NCBI RefSeq assembly: GCF_030161415.1
Contig: NZ_BSSU01000004.1
Location: 1 to 64,000, forward strand
Reading direction: 5' to 3'
Length of the DNA stretch: 64,000 nt
DNA from: Thalassotalea eurytherma
GTDB taxonomy: Bacteria; Pseudomonadota; Gammaproteobacteria; Enterobacterales; Alteromonadaceae
Each line of letters begins with the position of its first letter. The stretch's first letter is position 1. The notes below the pieces were generated by a model. The model was given only the letters and a program-made list of their open reading frames with translations, did not search any database and was not told the origin of the DNA. This document shows, piece by piece, positions 1-8,078 of the stretch. Position numbers and translations under genes: made by a program.

Positions 1-71
1 CGGTATCTCATTCACAAGTGTTAAGGTTGCGGCCTGCGCCACTATGACTATTTAGCTGTGTTACAAGGACA

Positions 72-105
72 AAAAAGCCACTGCTGTGAGTGGCTTTTTA
101 TTTTT
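72..105. terminator. bidirectional rho-independent terminator
   Basis: A perfect 11-bp stem (72-82 with 89-99, AAAAAGCCACT) has a 6-base loop. It is followed by a T-run on the plus strand, and on the minus strand by the complement of the A-run at 71-76. It lies just downstream of the minus-strand TonB receptor stop and could also end an unseen plus-strand gene that enters from the left edge. Confidence 0.85.
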
Positions 106-127
106 GTCGCAGGTGAGCTAAGAAAAA

Positions 128-2785
128 CTATTCAAAGTCCCACTTAAACTGAACATCGAAACCAATACCTTTGGTTTCTGATCTGAATAACGTATCAGAG
201 AATTCAATTTCTTTTTTCTCATTAAGAATGTTTTGTACTTTAAACTTCAAGGTACTCGAGTACGTTGGGTAGTATGTATAAACTAAATCTAATGAATGAA
301 ATGGTTGTTCGTATTTGTCATCTTGGCCTTCAATACCAGGAATAATAATACGATCACCAAACACGTTATACGCTAAGGTTGCTGAGTGGTTACCATTTGG
401 TGCATCAAAACCTAAATTAAGGTTTACCACATACTCAGAATGACCAGTCATGCGACGCGTTGTATTAGTAATCGCAGCTGAAACACCCGTTTGATCAACA
501 ACGCTTTGGGTATCAATGTTAATCTCAGAATCACTTAACGTTACGTTACCTGATAAGAAGAAGCTCTCAGCCCATTCACCAATACTGTCGCTTAAGAAAT
601 TGAAATCTTTCATGAAGTCAACTTCAACACCGTAAACTAAGCCGTCTTCAGCATTCGCCATAACGATTAATGGTGGACCATCTTGCGCAGGTGATTGAAC
701 AGACTCAATAGGGTTAATCATATCTTTGTAGAATAAGCCTACAGATAAGTTTTCACCTGTTTCCATGTACCACTCCCAGCGAAGGTCGTAGTTTTTCATG
801 TCAGTAGTGTTCAAGCCAGGCGTACCACGAACTGGGTAACCGGTTAAAGGATCTAAGTAAGTTGTTGGTGCAACTTCACGTAAATCTGGACGAACCGTTG
901 TTTGGCCATAAGAAAAACGGTACTGCATTTCAGCATTTGGAATAAAGGTTAATGCCAATGCTGGATACCAAGCGTCTTCCTGGAAAGCTAAATCGTCAAG
1001 GTTATCTGGTAAATCAAACTCACCCGTTGACGGTTTTAAACCGGCAACAACTTGTCTAAAGTCTTCATAACGAGCACCACCACTAATACGCCATTTGTTG
1101 TCAATAAACACATCAGCTTCTAAGTAGTATGCATCAATCATTTGAGCTGCGAAGTAATCGTCACCGTCAACCGACGTATCACGAATTACCGTTTCATTAC
1201 CATTTAAGTCGGCGTTAAGAATGATGTCATCGGTTAAAATGTCATTCATTTTGTGACCCGTAAAGTCAACACCGTTAAATGCTAAGGTATTTACATCTAT
1301 ACGGCGCGCAAATGCTTGACGATTTTTTTCTACAAAATCACCACCGGCTTTAAGTTCAACTTCAGTGCGGTCGAACGTTAACGGTAAAGAAAAGTTATAA
1401 CCGTAGTTTTCAACTTCATCGTCTAATGTTTGGAACGTATAACGAGAGGCAGTTGTTGCACGGCGCAATGAACTTTCATTTTCTATATCGAAAATACCAT
1501 CTTCATTAGCATCAGCAACAATATAACGTGTTGAGATATTGCCTGGTGCTAAACGCTCTGAACGTGAGTCAGAGTATTTCCAATCAAGACCTAAGAAACC
1601 AAGTTCAGGGAAGTTATGGGTACCACGAATTTGGTTTGCGATCATTTCACGCTCTTCGTAAATCACTTCAGTATCACGAACACGCAAACCATCACTAATT
1701 AGCACGTTGTTGGTGTTACCTAGTTTGTCACGAATTTCATCAACAGTATCGTGTAAAATTAGGCTTGATAAATCTAAACGGTGGTTGTTTTGATATTCAA
1801 AACCCACGTTAAACATACCTGACCATCTTACGTTATGCTCAGTTGATTTTACTTCATCAAAACCGCGCACTAATGACCATGTATCGTCTTGGTTTAGACG
1901 AAAATCTTGACCTTCATATAGCTCGCTATATTGGTACTCGTTGTCATAAGATACTGCTGCTAAAAAACCAATGCGATGATCATCAAAATCAAAACGGTTT
2001 CCTAATGTGAAATCTAAACCGTAATCTAGGTCCACTTCATCGGCAACTGGATCGAAATCACGATTCATATCGGCTGCAATTTGACGGTTTTCATCTTGGC
2101 TGATGCTATCTAGGCCAGCATAGCTTGACCATAAATTTTGCAACGCCTGAGGCGCGGCACGTGTACCGTCGTCTAGACCTTTCCAATCATCATCACCACC
2201 AGCGTAGCTAAAGCCTTCGCCAAAGTTGTCAGTATTTCCACCTACGTTACCTTGTACATTAAAAACAAAGTCACTTGGGATGGTTTTAATACGAATATCA
2301 ACGTTACCGCCACCAAAGTGTGCAGGCATTGACGGAGAATACGATTTTTGAACGGATAATGATTCAATAATCGATGATGGGAATAAATCTAATGGAATAA
2401 CTGTACGTGTCGGATCTGGGCTTGGTACATAAGCACCATTTAACTGCGTACTTGAATAACGCTCACCTAAACCACGAACATAAATAAACTTGCCATCAAC
2501 TAGCGTTAAGCCAGTAACACGACGTAGGGCCGCAGCTGCATCACTGTCACCAGTGCGAGAAATTTGTTCTGCACCTAAGATGTCTGCAACGAATGCTTGG
2601 TTTTTTCTTTCTTCAATTACGGCACTTGCAGTACCTTTTAATCGACTCGCTTTAACAACGACTTCTTCCATCGCAAGCTCTTCGTCTTGTTCTGCAGCGT
2701 TAACACTTGCAACAGAAACAGTAAGACCAGCTAGTATTGAGAGCGTTAAGCTAGACAAGCTAAAACGATTAATTACTTTTTTCAT
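128..2785 (-). CDS. TonB-dependent outer-membrane receptor, probably phosphate-starvation linked
   Basis: This is an outer-membrane beta-barrel with an N-terminal plug, importing a scarce ligand with energy from TonB-ExbBD. The chosen start (885 aa) follows an AGG-containing Shine-Dalgarno six bases upstream (CGAGGTTAGAG-ATG). A longer reading to 2824 adds 13 residues without a ribosome site. The first ~30 residues are a Sec signal ending near SVNA. A short stretch then resembles a TonB box (EEVVVKASR), and the plug follows at about residues 50-165 (VADILGAEQIS, YVRGLGERYSSTQLNG, FGGGNVDIRIKT). The rest is barrel, ending in ...VQFKWDFE. The gene lies 183 bp downstream of the tandem beta-helix lipoprotein on the same strand, so the two probably form a receptor/surface-lipoprotein pair. 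No Pho box of its own is visible, so co-transcription with the lipoprotein gene is inferred. The ligand is unknown. Receptor identity is firm; the phosphate link is inference from the upstream sites. Confidence 0.9.
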   Translation of the reverse strand: MKKVINRFSLSSLTLSILAGLTVSVASVNAAEQDEELAMEEVVVKASRLKGTASAVIEERKNQAFVADILGAEQISRTGDSDAAAALRRVTGLTLVDGKFIYVRGLGERYSSTQLNGAYVPSPDPTRTVIPLDLFPSSIIESLSVQKSYSPSMPAHFGGGNVDIRIKTIPSDFVFNVQGNVGGNTDNFGEGFSYAGGDDDWKGLDDGTRAAPQALQNLWSSYAGLDSISQDENRQIAADMNRDFDPVADEVDLDYGLDFTLGNRFDFDDHRIGFLAAVSYDNEYQYSELYEGQDFRLNQDDTWSLVRGFDEVKSTEHNVRWSGMFNVGFEYQNNHRLDLSSLILHDTVDEIRDKLGNTNNVLISDGLRVRDTEVIYEEREMIANQIRGTHNFPELGFLGLDWKYSDSRSERLAPGNISTRYIVADANEDGIFDIENESSLRRATTASRYTFQTLDDEVENYGYNFSLPLTFDRTEVELKAGGDFVEKNRQAFARRIDVNTLAFNGVDFTGHKMNDILTDDIILNADLNGNETVIRDTSVDGDDYFAAQMIDAYYLEADVFIDNKWRISGGARYEDFRQVVAGLKPSTGEFDLPDNLDDLAFQEDAWYPALALTFIPNAEMQYRFSYGQTTVRPDLREVAPTTYLDPLTGYPVRGTPGLNTTDMKNYDLRWEWYMETGENLSVGLFYKDMINPIESVQSPAQDGPPLIVMANAEDGLVYGVEVDFMKDFNFLSDSIGEWAESFFLSGNVTLSDSEINIDTQSVVDQTGVSAAITNTTRRMTGHSEYVVNLNLGFDAPNGNHSATLAYNVFGDRIIIPGIEGQDDKYEQPFHSLDLVYTYYPTYSSTLKFKVQNILNEKKEIEFSDTLFRSETKGIGFDVQFKWDFE

Positions 2786-2930
2786 CTCTAACCTCGTTAC
2801 TATGCATGATGATGTTGTTATCAAGAACGTTCATGTTCGCGTTCAATCTATGCATGGTAGTTGTGGACTGAATTACTTTTTAGGTTTTATTGAGTTGGTT
2901 CGCTTTAATTAACATTTGTTTTAAAGCATT

Positions 2931-2954
2931 AAGCCGCTACCGAGGTAGCGGCTT
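2931..2954 (-). terminator. intercistronic hairpin between lipoprotein and receptor genes
   Basis: A perfect 10-bp stem (2931-2940 with 2945-2954, AAGCCGCTAC) has a 4-base loop and sits 15 bases after the lipoprotein stop. On the minus strand it is followed by AATGCTTTAAAAC and not by a clean T-run. It may therefore be a weak terminator or an mRNA-stabilising hairpin that sets the ratio of lipoprotein to receptor. Confidence 0.5.
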
Positions 2955-2968
2955 AATTAAGGTAGGTT

Positions 2969-5800
2969 TTATTCTAGACCTACTGTCCAACCTGCAGTCC
3001 AATCGTTGTCGGCTGTTACCGCACCGATGTGAGATGCATTATCGAAGAATGTGCTAGCACCGAAGTCGTATGCTTCAGTTGCATCAGTTGTATAAATACC
3101 ACTTAACACATCTGCAATGTTTTCTTGCGTTGAGTTGTTCATCATCGCATTTAGTACCCAGTTACCTAGGTTGAAGTCTGCATCGCTAGAGTCAGCAGTG
3201 TTCTTGAAGTTCTCGTCACAAGCAAATACTGAGTTAGTAATTACAGTGTCTGTAGATACCGCTTGGTCAACTGTTAAGCCAGCTTCTAGTTCGAAACATT
3301 CGCCCATACCAGCGGCACCAGTTACTACAAAGTTGTGTAATTGTGCACGAGTACCTTCACGTAAGTAGATACCTTCTGAATCTTTATCAGCTGTATCAAA
3401 ACCGTTACCGATAATTGTCATGTTAGCAATAGTAGGGTTTGATTGAGGATCTTTATCTGGTGTAGAACCATCGTTATCAGCTTCAATCGCACGGTTAGCT
3501 TCACCATCGTTATCAGCGTGCTTAACTAGTACGTATTGCATGTTACCGCGGTAACCGTTATCCCAATCAACTGAATCATCTTTGTTTGCAGTTAGAACAA
3601 CGTACTTAGCGTTTACAGCACCACCGAAGAACTCAACACCGTCATCAGCATTTTCGTGTACTTGGATGTACTCAACAGTTGTTGCAGCGCCAACGCCACC
3701 AAATGTAATACCGTTTAACTCGTTATCTGGTGCGATTTCAAAACCTGCGTGCTTAACAACTACGTAACGTAAAGTACCAGAGTTATCGTTCCAGTCAGTA
3801 CCACCAAATACAGCACCTTCTTCTACACCTTCAACTTGAAGTGCACAGTCACTGCCGTCTGTAGGACATTTGTTAGATGGAGCATTACCAAGTAGCACCA
3901 TGCCACCCCATTGGCCAGAACCTGTTTCTTCGCCAGTTACATCTTGGTTAGACGTAAATGTAATTGGGTTAGCCGAAGTACCGTTTGCTTCAATTTTTGA
4001 ATCACGACTTACTACTAGGTAGTCACCGCCTGAGCGACCAAAGATAGTTACGCCAGCGTCAATAGTTAATGTTGCTGAGTTTGCTTTGTCTTCACCAACA
4101 AATACTGGACCATTTAATGCGTAAATATTGTTTGCTGTTAATGTTACATCTGCAGTTAATGTACCTGAGATTTCACATGCTGATTGGCCAGCTACAGCTG
4201 TAATTGCTGTTGTACCAGTAGGACAACCTTCAATAGGTGCTTCAGCAGTTACTACACCACCACCGAAACCAAATGCCCAACCGTCACGCCAGTCGTCGCT
4301 ACCATCGAATGCACCAACGTAATCAGCTGTGTCAAACCAACCGTCGATTGCTGCTGGATCTTGACCTGCACCAATTAGTGGAGAGTTTGCATCTGGTACA
4401 CCGTTATTATCAATTTGAACTGATGTGCTAATTGAATTTGATTCTTCTGCTAGGAACCATGCTTCTAAATCAAGAAGTACTGAATCGTCAGCTGCTTTAG
4501 AATCTTTAAAGTTTTCGCCGTTTGAACAAGCTAATACAGAGTTTTCAAAAACGATTTTACCTGAAGTAGCGTTATCTACAGTAACAGAAGACGTTTCGCC
4601 ACCTTCAAATTCTAAACACTCACCCATTTCTTCTGGGCCAGTAATTACAACGTTGTAGAACTTACCAGCAGTACCTTCACGTAAGTAGATACCTTCTGAA
4701 TCTTTATCAGCAGTATCGAAGTTGTTACCCATAATTGTCATGTTAGCAATTGTCGGGTTTGATTGAGGTTCTTTGTCTGGCGTTGAACCATCGTTATCAG
4801 CTTCGATAGCGCGGTTAGCTTCACCAGCATTTACGTCATGTTGAATGAAAACATGTTGCAAGCGACCACGGTAACCATTGTCCCAGTCAACTGAGTCGTC
4901 TTTGTTACCCGTTAGTACTAAATGTTTAACATCTACCGCACCACCGAAGAATTCTACACCATCATCAGCATTAGCATGTACTTGAATGTACTCTACTTGT
5001 GTGCCAGAACCAACACCACCAAATGTTACACCATTTAATTCGTTGTCTGGTGCAATTTCATAACCTGCATACTTAACAACGACGTACTTTAAAATACCTG
5101 AGTCATCTTCCCAGTCAGTACCACCAAATACAGCACCTTCTTCTACACCTTCAACTTGAAGTGCGCATTCACTGCCATCTGTAGGACATTTGTTTGAAGG
5201 AGCGTTACCTAAAATAACTAAACCACCCCATTGACCAGCAGTCGTTTCTTCACCTTTCACATCTTGTAATGACGTAAAGATGATTGGATCTTGCGCTGTA
5301 CCTTCAGCCATAATTTTTGCGCCACGGTGAACAACAACGTAGTCGCTACCAGAGTTACCAAAAACTACAGCACCTGGTTCAATTGTTAGGGTAATTGGGC
5401 TACCGTCTGCATTTGCATTTTGTTGCTGAGCAGGAGCACCTTGGCGAGATTCACTTGTTGTTGAACCTTCACCTACTTCTAAAGCACCGTCGATTGCATA
5501 AAAAACCGGCGTGCCTTCAGTGCTTGCTACTAACGTTGTGTTTTCAGTAATAGCACTTGAGATCGTTTGAACATAAACTTCTGTACCTAATACCGCGCTT
5601 ACTTCAGCACTTAACGTAGTATTTGGCGTACCAGCTAAATCATCAGTAGGATTTGTTGGGTTAGTTGGCTCAGGGTTATTGATAATTGTATCACCAACTG
5701 AGTTATCTACTTCTGATGACAAATTGATGTCACCACCACAACCAGCAAGTATTAATGCACTAGAAACAGCACTTACTTTAAAAAGATCCATCATTTTCAT
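2969..5800 (-). CDS. tandemly duplicated beta-helix-like lipoprotein paired with the TonB receptor
   Basis: A 943-aa lipoprotein. The start at 5800 is preferred because GGAG lies 10 bases upstream; the first available ATG at 5821 would place that GGAG inside the gene. The signal ends in a lipobox (ILAGC, Cys21). A low-complexity linker rich in N, P and T follows, then two copies of one ~440-residue unit. Each copy contains the order TLTIxxGxxxFG, GQWGGxVxLGNAPSNKCPTDG, VEGVEEGAVFGGTDW, APDNELNG, NADDGVEFFGGAV, DDSVDWDNGYRG and DKDSEGIYLREGT. The glycine/asparagine rungs and the absence of a catalytic signature suggest a right-handed beta-helix surface protein. Similar proteins are common beside TonB receptors in Alteromonadales and Caulobacterales and are often mis-named. 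No function is proved. The three Pho-box-like sites upstream suggest PhoB control. A SusD-like substrate-capture role is inference. Confidence 0.8.
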   Translation of the reverse strand: MKMMDLFKVSAVSSALILAGCGGDINLSSEVDNSVGDTIINNPEPTNPTNPTDDLAGTPNTTLSAEVSAVLGTEVYVQTISSAITENTTLVASTEGTPVFYAIDGALEVGEGSTTSESRQGAPAQQQNANADGSPITLTIEPGAVVFGNSGSDYVVVHRGAKIMAEGTAQDPIIFTSLQDVKGEETTAGQWGGLVILGNAPSNKCPTDGSECALQVEGVEEGAVFGGTDWEDDSGILKYVVVKYAGYEIAPDNELNGVTFGGVGSGTQVEYIQVHANADDGVEFFGGAVDVKHLVLTGNKDDSVDWDNGYRGRLQHVFIQHDVNAGEANRAIEADNDGSTPDKEPQSNPTIANMTIMGNNFDTADKDSEGIYLREGTAGKFYNVVITGPEEMGECLEFEGGETSSVTVDNATSGKIVFENSVLACSNGENFKDSKAADDSVLLDLEAWFLAEESNSISTSVQIDNNGVPDANSPLIGAGQDPAAIDGWFDTADYVGAFDGSDDWRDGWAFGFGGGVVTAEAPIEGCPTGTTAITAVAGQSACEISGTLTADVTLTANNIYALNGPVFVGEDKANSATLTIDAGVTIFGRSGGDYLVVSRDSKIEANGTSANPITFTSNQDVTGEETGSGQWGGMVLLGNAPSNKCPTDGSDCALQVEGVEEGAVFGGTDWNDNSGTLRYVVVKHAGFEIAPDNELNGITFGGVGAATTVEYIQVHENADDGVEFFGGAVNAKYVVLTANKDDSVDWDNGYRGNMQYVLVKHADNDGEANRAIEADNDGSTPDKDPQSNPTIANMTIIGNGFDTADKDSEGIYLREGTRAQLHNFVVTGAAGMGECFELEAGLTVDQAVSTDTVITNSVFACDENFKNTADSSDADFNLGNWVLNAMMNNSTQENIADVLSGIYTTDATEAYDFGASTFFDNASHIGAVTADNDWTAGWTVGLE
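3345..5420 (-). repeat. two in-frame copies of a 440-codon unit (1320-bp period)
   Basis: Copy 1 lies at about 4665-5420 and copy 2 at about 3345-4100 inside the lipoprotein gene. The offset is exactly 1320 bp: an identical block starts at 3351 and again at 4671, and another at 3802 and 5122, each about 40 bp or longer without change. Stretches of near-identical DNA inside otherwise diverged copies suggest continuing gene conversion or strong constraint. The outer limits are approximate. Confidence 0.85.
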
Positions 5801-5883
5801 GTTTATTATGCTCCGCAGCATGTCTAAGTTATTAAAAGTTACTAAACGTAATTTTTTGTTATTAAAAATTTTGACGTCATGCT

Positions 5884-5901
5884 ACTGCGCAAAAATGACA
5901 G
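5884..5901 (-). promoter_or_regulatory. Pho-box-like site 1
   Basis: Read on the minus strand it is CTGTCAT-TTTT-GCGCAGT. The first half matches the PhoB half-site CTGTCAT exactly; the second half is poor (2/7). It lies about 85 bases upstream of the lipoprotein start and exactly 55 bp from site 2. On its own it would be weak evidence. Confidence 0.45.
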
Positions 5902-5938
5902 AAATGTTTTGGAAATGTTTATTTTTTATTTCAGCAAG

Positions 5939-5956
5939 TTTACAGAAAGATGACAG
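5939..5956 (-). promoter_or_regulatory. Pho-box-like site 2
   Basis: The minus strand reads CTGTCAT-CTTT-CTGTAAA: a perfect first PhoB half-site, a 4-base spacer and a second half-site matching at 5 of 7 positions. This is the classical Pho-box layout (two 7-mers at an 11-bp step), oriented toward the lipoprotein gene. Confidence 0.6.
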
Positions 5957-5993
5957 GGGTAGTTGAACGCAGGTGATGTAAAGGCTTGGTGGT

Positions 5994-6011
5994 ATTACAC
6001 TTTTATGACAG
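5994..6011 (-). promoter_or_regulatory. Pho-box-like site 3
   Basis: The minus strand reads CTGTCAT-AAAA-GTGTAAT: a perfect first half-site, an A/T spacer and 5 of 7 in the second half. It starts 55 bp upstream of site 2, five 11-bp steps, so all three sites would face the same side of the helix. It abuts the terminator of the upstream small gene. Confidence 0.6.
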
Positions 6012-6041
6012 AAAAAAAATGCCGCTATTGAAGCGACATTT
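6012..6041 (-). terminator. terminator of the DUF3718-like gene
   Basis: On the minus strand a 9-bp stem with one wobble pair (AATGTCGCT / AGCGGCATT, 5-base loop) is followed by eight T residues. It sits about 42 bases after the stop of the 6084-6533 gene and separates it from the Pho-box region of the next gene. Confidence 0.8.
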
Positions 6042-6083
6042 ATTACGAATAAATTTTAAGCAAGCAAGTTAGCTTGGGGGTAA

Positions 6084-6533
6084 TTACTTAGGTGCGTTGT
6101 AACGAGCGAATTTAGTTACGATAACACCATTACAATATAAGTCAGTTAGCGCACGACGGTTTACTTGTGCTACCGCTTCGATACCTTCGTTTAATGCAGT
6201 AATACATAAGTTAGATGCTTCATTGTTTTGCGCTGCAACAAACTTAACGACCTTTTGTGACGGTGATGTGTCAATAGCCTGTTGCTTTTGTGCTTTTATA
6301 GCAAAGACCTTAAGGCTCATTCCGTTACAAGTCATTGTTGCAAGTTCACGTTCGGCATTATCAAATACACCCATCGCTACTTTTTTAGCTTGACCGTAAC
6401 CTTGTGTTGCAGCAACAACACATAAATTAGTTGCTTGTGAATCATCTAACGCAACAACTTTAACGTTTGATGACAATGCAAATGATTGACTACTAACAAT
6501 TGACGCAACAACTAATGCAAATAACTTTTTCAT
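6084..6533 (-). CDS. small secreted protein with duplicated CNG motif (DUF3718-like)
   Basis: A 149-aa precursor with a clear Sec signal (MKKLFALVVASIVSSQSFA, cleavage near residue 19). The start is supported by AGAGG six bases upstream. The mature part holds two related halves. Each has NLC near its start, an alanine-rich helix, then CNG (TCNGMSLKVFA and YCNGVIVTKFA), giving four cysteines that could form one disulfide per half. This pattern matches what I recall of DUF3718 proteins, which are widespread and uncharacterised in Alteromonadales. It is monocistronic with its own terminator. Function unknown. Confidence 0.7.
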   Translation of the reverse strand: MKKLFALVVASIVSSQSFALSSNVKVVALDDSQATNLCVVAATQGYGQAKKVAMGVFDNAERELATMTCNGMSLKVFAIKAQKQQAIDTSPSQKVVKFVAAQNNEASNLCITALNEGIEAVAQVNRRALTDLYCNGVIVTKFARYNAPK

Positions 6534-6707
6534 AATGACCTCTAAAACAATTCAAATAACAGGGCTAACCACAAGATTTAGAGTAATTATACTAACCAAA
6601 AACCAATTGTAAAGATATTCCGTAATAAAATTACAAAACATTCTTAAAGAGGAATAAAATAGCGTTAAAAGCTACCACAGGAAATTAAATTACGTAATTA
6701 AATAACA

Positions 6708-8078
6708 TCACCATTTTTGCATCTTACGGTAGATTGTTGAAGGGTTCACCTTCAGCAAGGCTGCGGCTTGCGAGATATTTCCATTGCATTTATCTATCGC
6801 TGATTCAATAGCTTTTCTTTCTACGTCAGCGAGCGGTACAACATTTTCATCATCATTTTCTATGAAAGTGCTTGAAGTTGACTCATTTTGATTGAAGCCG
6901 ACATGTTGTTGCAAGATATTTTCAATCATCTCTCTTGTCATCTCAGTACCATCGTGCATGATACACGCACCATGAATTGTGTTTTCTAGCTGCCTCACAT
7001 TACCGGGCCAGTGGTATTGCTTCATGAATGAGGTGGTTGATGAAGCAAAGTCTGTAAACTGCTTACCTTGTTCTTTACTAAATTTACTTAGAAAATAATT
7101 AGCCAAAATCGCGATGTCTTCACCACGCTCGCGTAATGGTGCGATTGATAAAGGAATAACATTAAGCCTGTAGAATAGATCTTCTCTAAATTCCCCAGCA
7201 TTTACAGCGTCAGAAAGTTTTACCGAAGAAGCACTTACGATTTGCGTATCAAAGCTCACGCATACTGTTGAGCCTAAAGGCGTATACTCGCGCTCCTGCA
7301 ATACTCTTAATAACTTCGCTTGAATTCCCAAAGGCAATGTAGTGATCTCATCCAAAAATACTGTGCCACCATCGGCTTGAGCAAAAATCCCCTGTGAATC
7401 TTTGACTGCTCCAGTATAAGCCCCCTTAACGGCACCAAATAGTTGAGCATCTATTAGTTGTTCAGAAAAGTTCGCACAATTAACAGCAATAAACGGGTGT
7501 TTAACTCTAGAGCTTGCTTTATGGCAAGCGTTAGCGACTAACTCTTTACCTGTTCCAGTTTCACCATGAACGAAAATTGGTACGTTGGCCCCCGCAGCCA
7601 TTTTAATCTGCTGTTTTAACGTATGCATCACAGTGCTTTCACCGATGATATCACCCGCTACAGGTTTAGACGACGTTACCTTACTTTCGATACTGTGCTC
7701 TGCGTTGATCGCGTTTTCAACAGCAAAAACTAAATCAACATTCTTCCATGGTTTAGAAATAAACTTGTCAATAATACCTTCATTGAAGCTTTTAGAGACA
7801 TCATCGAAGTCTTGATAAGCGCTAAGCATAATGCGAGTTGATTGCGGCGCTAGGTTTCTTACTTGTTTTAGTAAATCATGGCCATCAATATCTGGCATAC
7901 GCTGATCAGAGATAATAAGCGCAATCTCATGTTCTTTTATAAAGTTTAATGCTTGTCTTGGTGACGTAAAGCTATGAACTTGGGCATTTACACGCATCAA
8001 ACAACGGTTGATTGACGTACAAATTTCAGGTTCATCATCAACAATTACGACAATCGGTAACTCTTTAGCTTGACTCAT
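6708..8078 (-). CDS. hnoC: sigma-54-dependent response regulator, HnoC-like
   Basis: 456 aa with NtrC architecture. The receiver domain (about 1-125) has DDE at 14-16, phospho-acceptor Asp58 in ISDQRMPD and the conserved Lys in SKPW. An AAA+ sigma-54 activation domain follows, with Walker A GETGTGKE near residue 172, the loop GAYTGA (Tyr instead of the usual Phe) and GTVFLDEI. The C-terminus is a Fis-type helix-turn-helix (ISQAAALLKVNPSTIYRKM). A Shine-Dalgarno AAGGGA lies five bases before the ATG. The gene overlaps the upstream hnoD-like gene by 14 bases, so the two are translationally coupled. In Shewanella and Vibrio the H-NOX kinase HnoK phosphorylates HnoC, a transcriptional regulator of the hno genes. 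Assignment to that role rests on domain order and on the divergent H-NOX/kinase pair. Confidence 0.85.
   Translation of the reverse strand: MSQAKELPIVVIVDDEPEICTSINRCLMRVNAQVHSFTSPRQALNFIKEHEIALIISDQRMPDIDGHDLLKQVRNLAPQSTRIMLSAYQDFDDVSKSFNEGIIDKFISKPWKNVDLVFAVENAINAEHSIESKVTSSKPVAGDIIGESTVMHTLKQQIKMAAGANVPIFVHGETGTGKELVANACHKASSRVKHPFIAVNCANFSEQLIDAQLFGAVKGAYTGAVKDSQGIFAQADGGTVFLDEITTLPLGIQAKLLRVLQEREYTPLGSTVCVSFDTQIVSASSVKLSDAVNAGEFREDLFYRLNVIPLSIAPLRERGEDIAILANYFLSKFSKEQGKQFTDFASSTTSFMKQYHWPGNVRQLENTIHGACIMHDGTEMTREMIENILQQHVGFNQNESTSSTFIENDDENVVPLADVERKAIESAIDKCNGNISQAAALLKVNPSTIYRKMQKW

Noticed and set aside
1-70. 3' end of an upstream plus-strand gene
   Set aside because: All three frames reach a stop within 54 bases and none gives a recognisable peptide, so no gene can be named.
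2490-2912. 140-codon plus-strand frame over the receptor start
   Set aside because: Antisense to the signal and plug region of a clear TonB receptor; its composition follows from that gene's codons.
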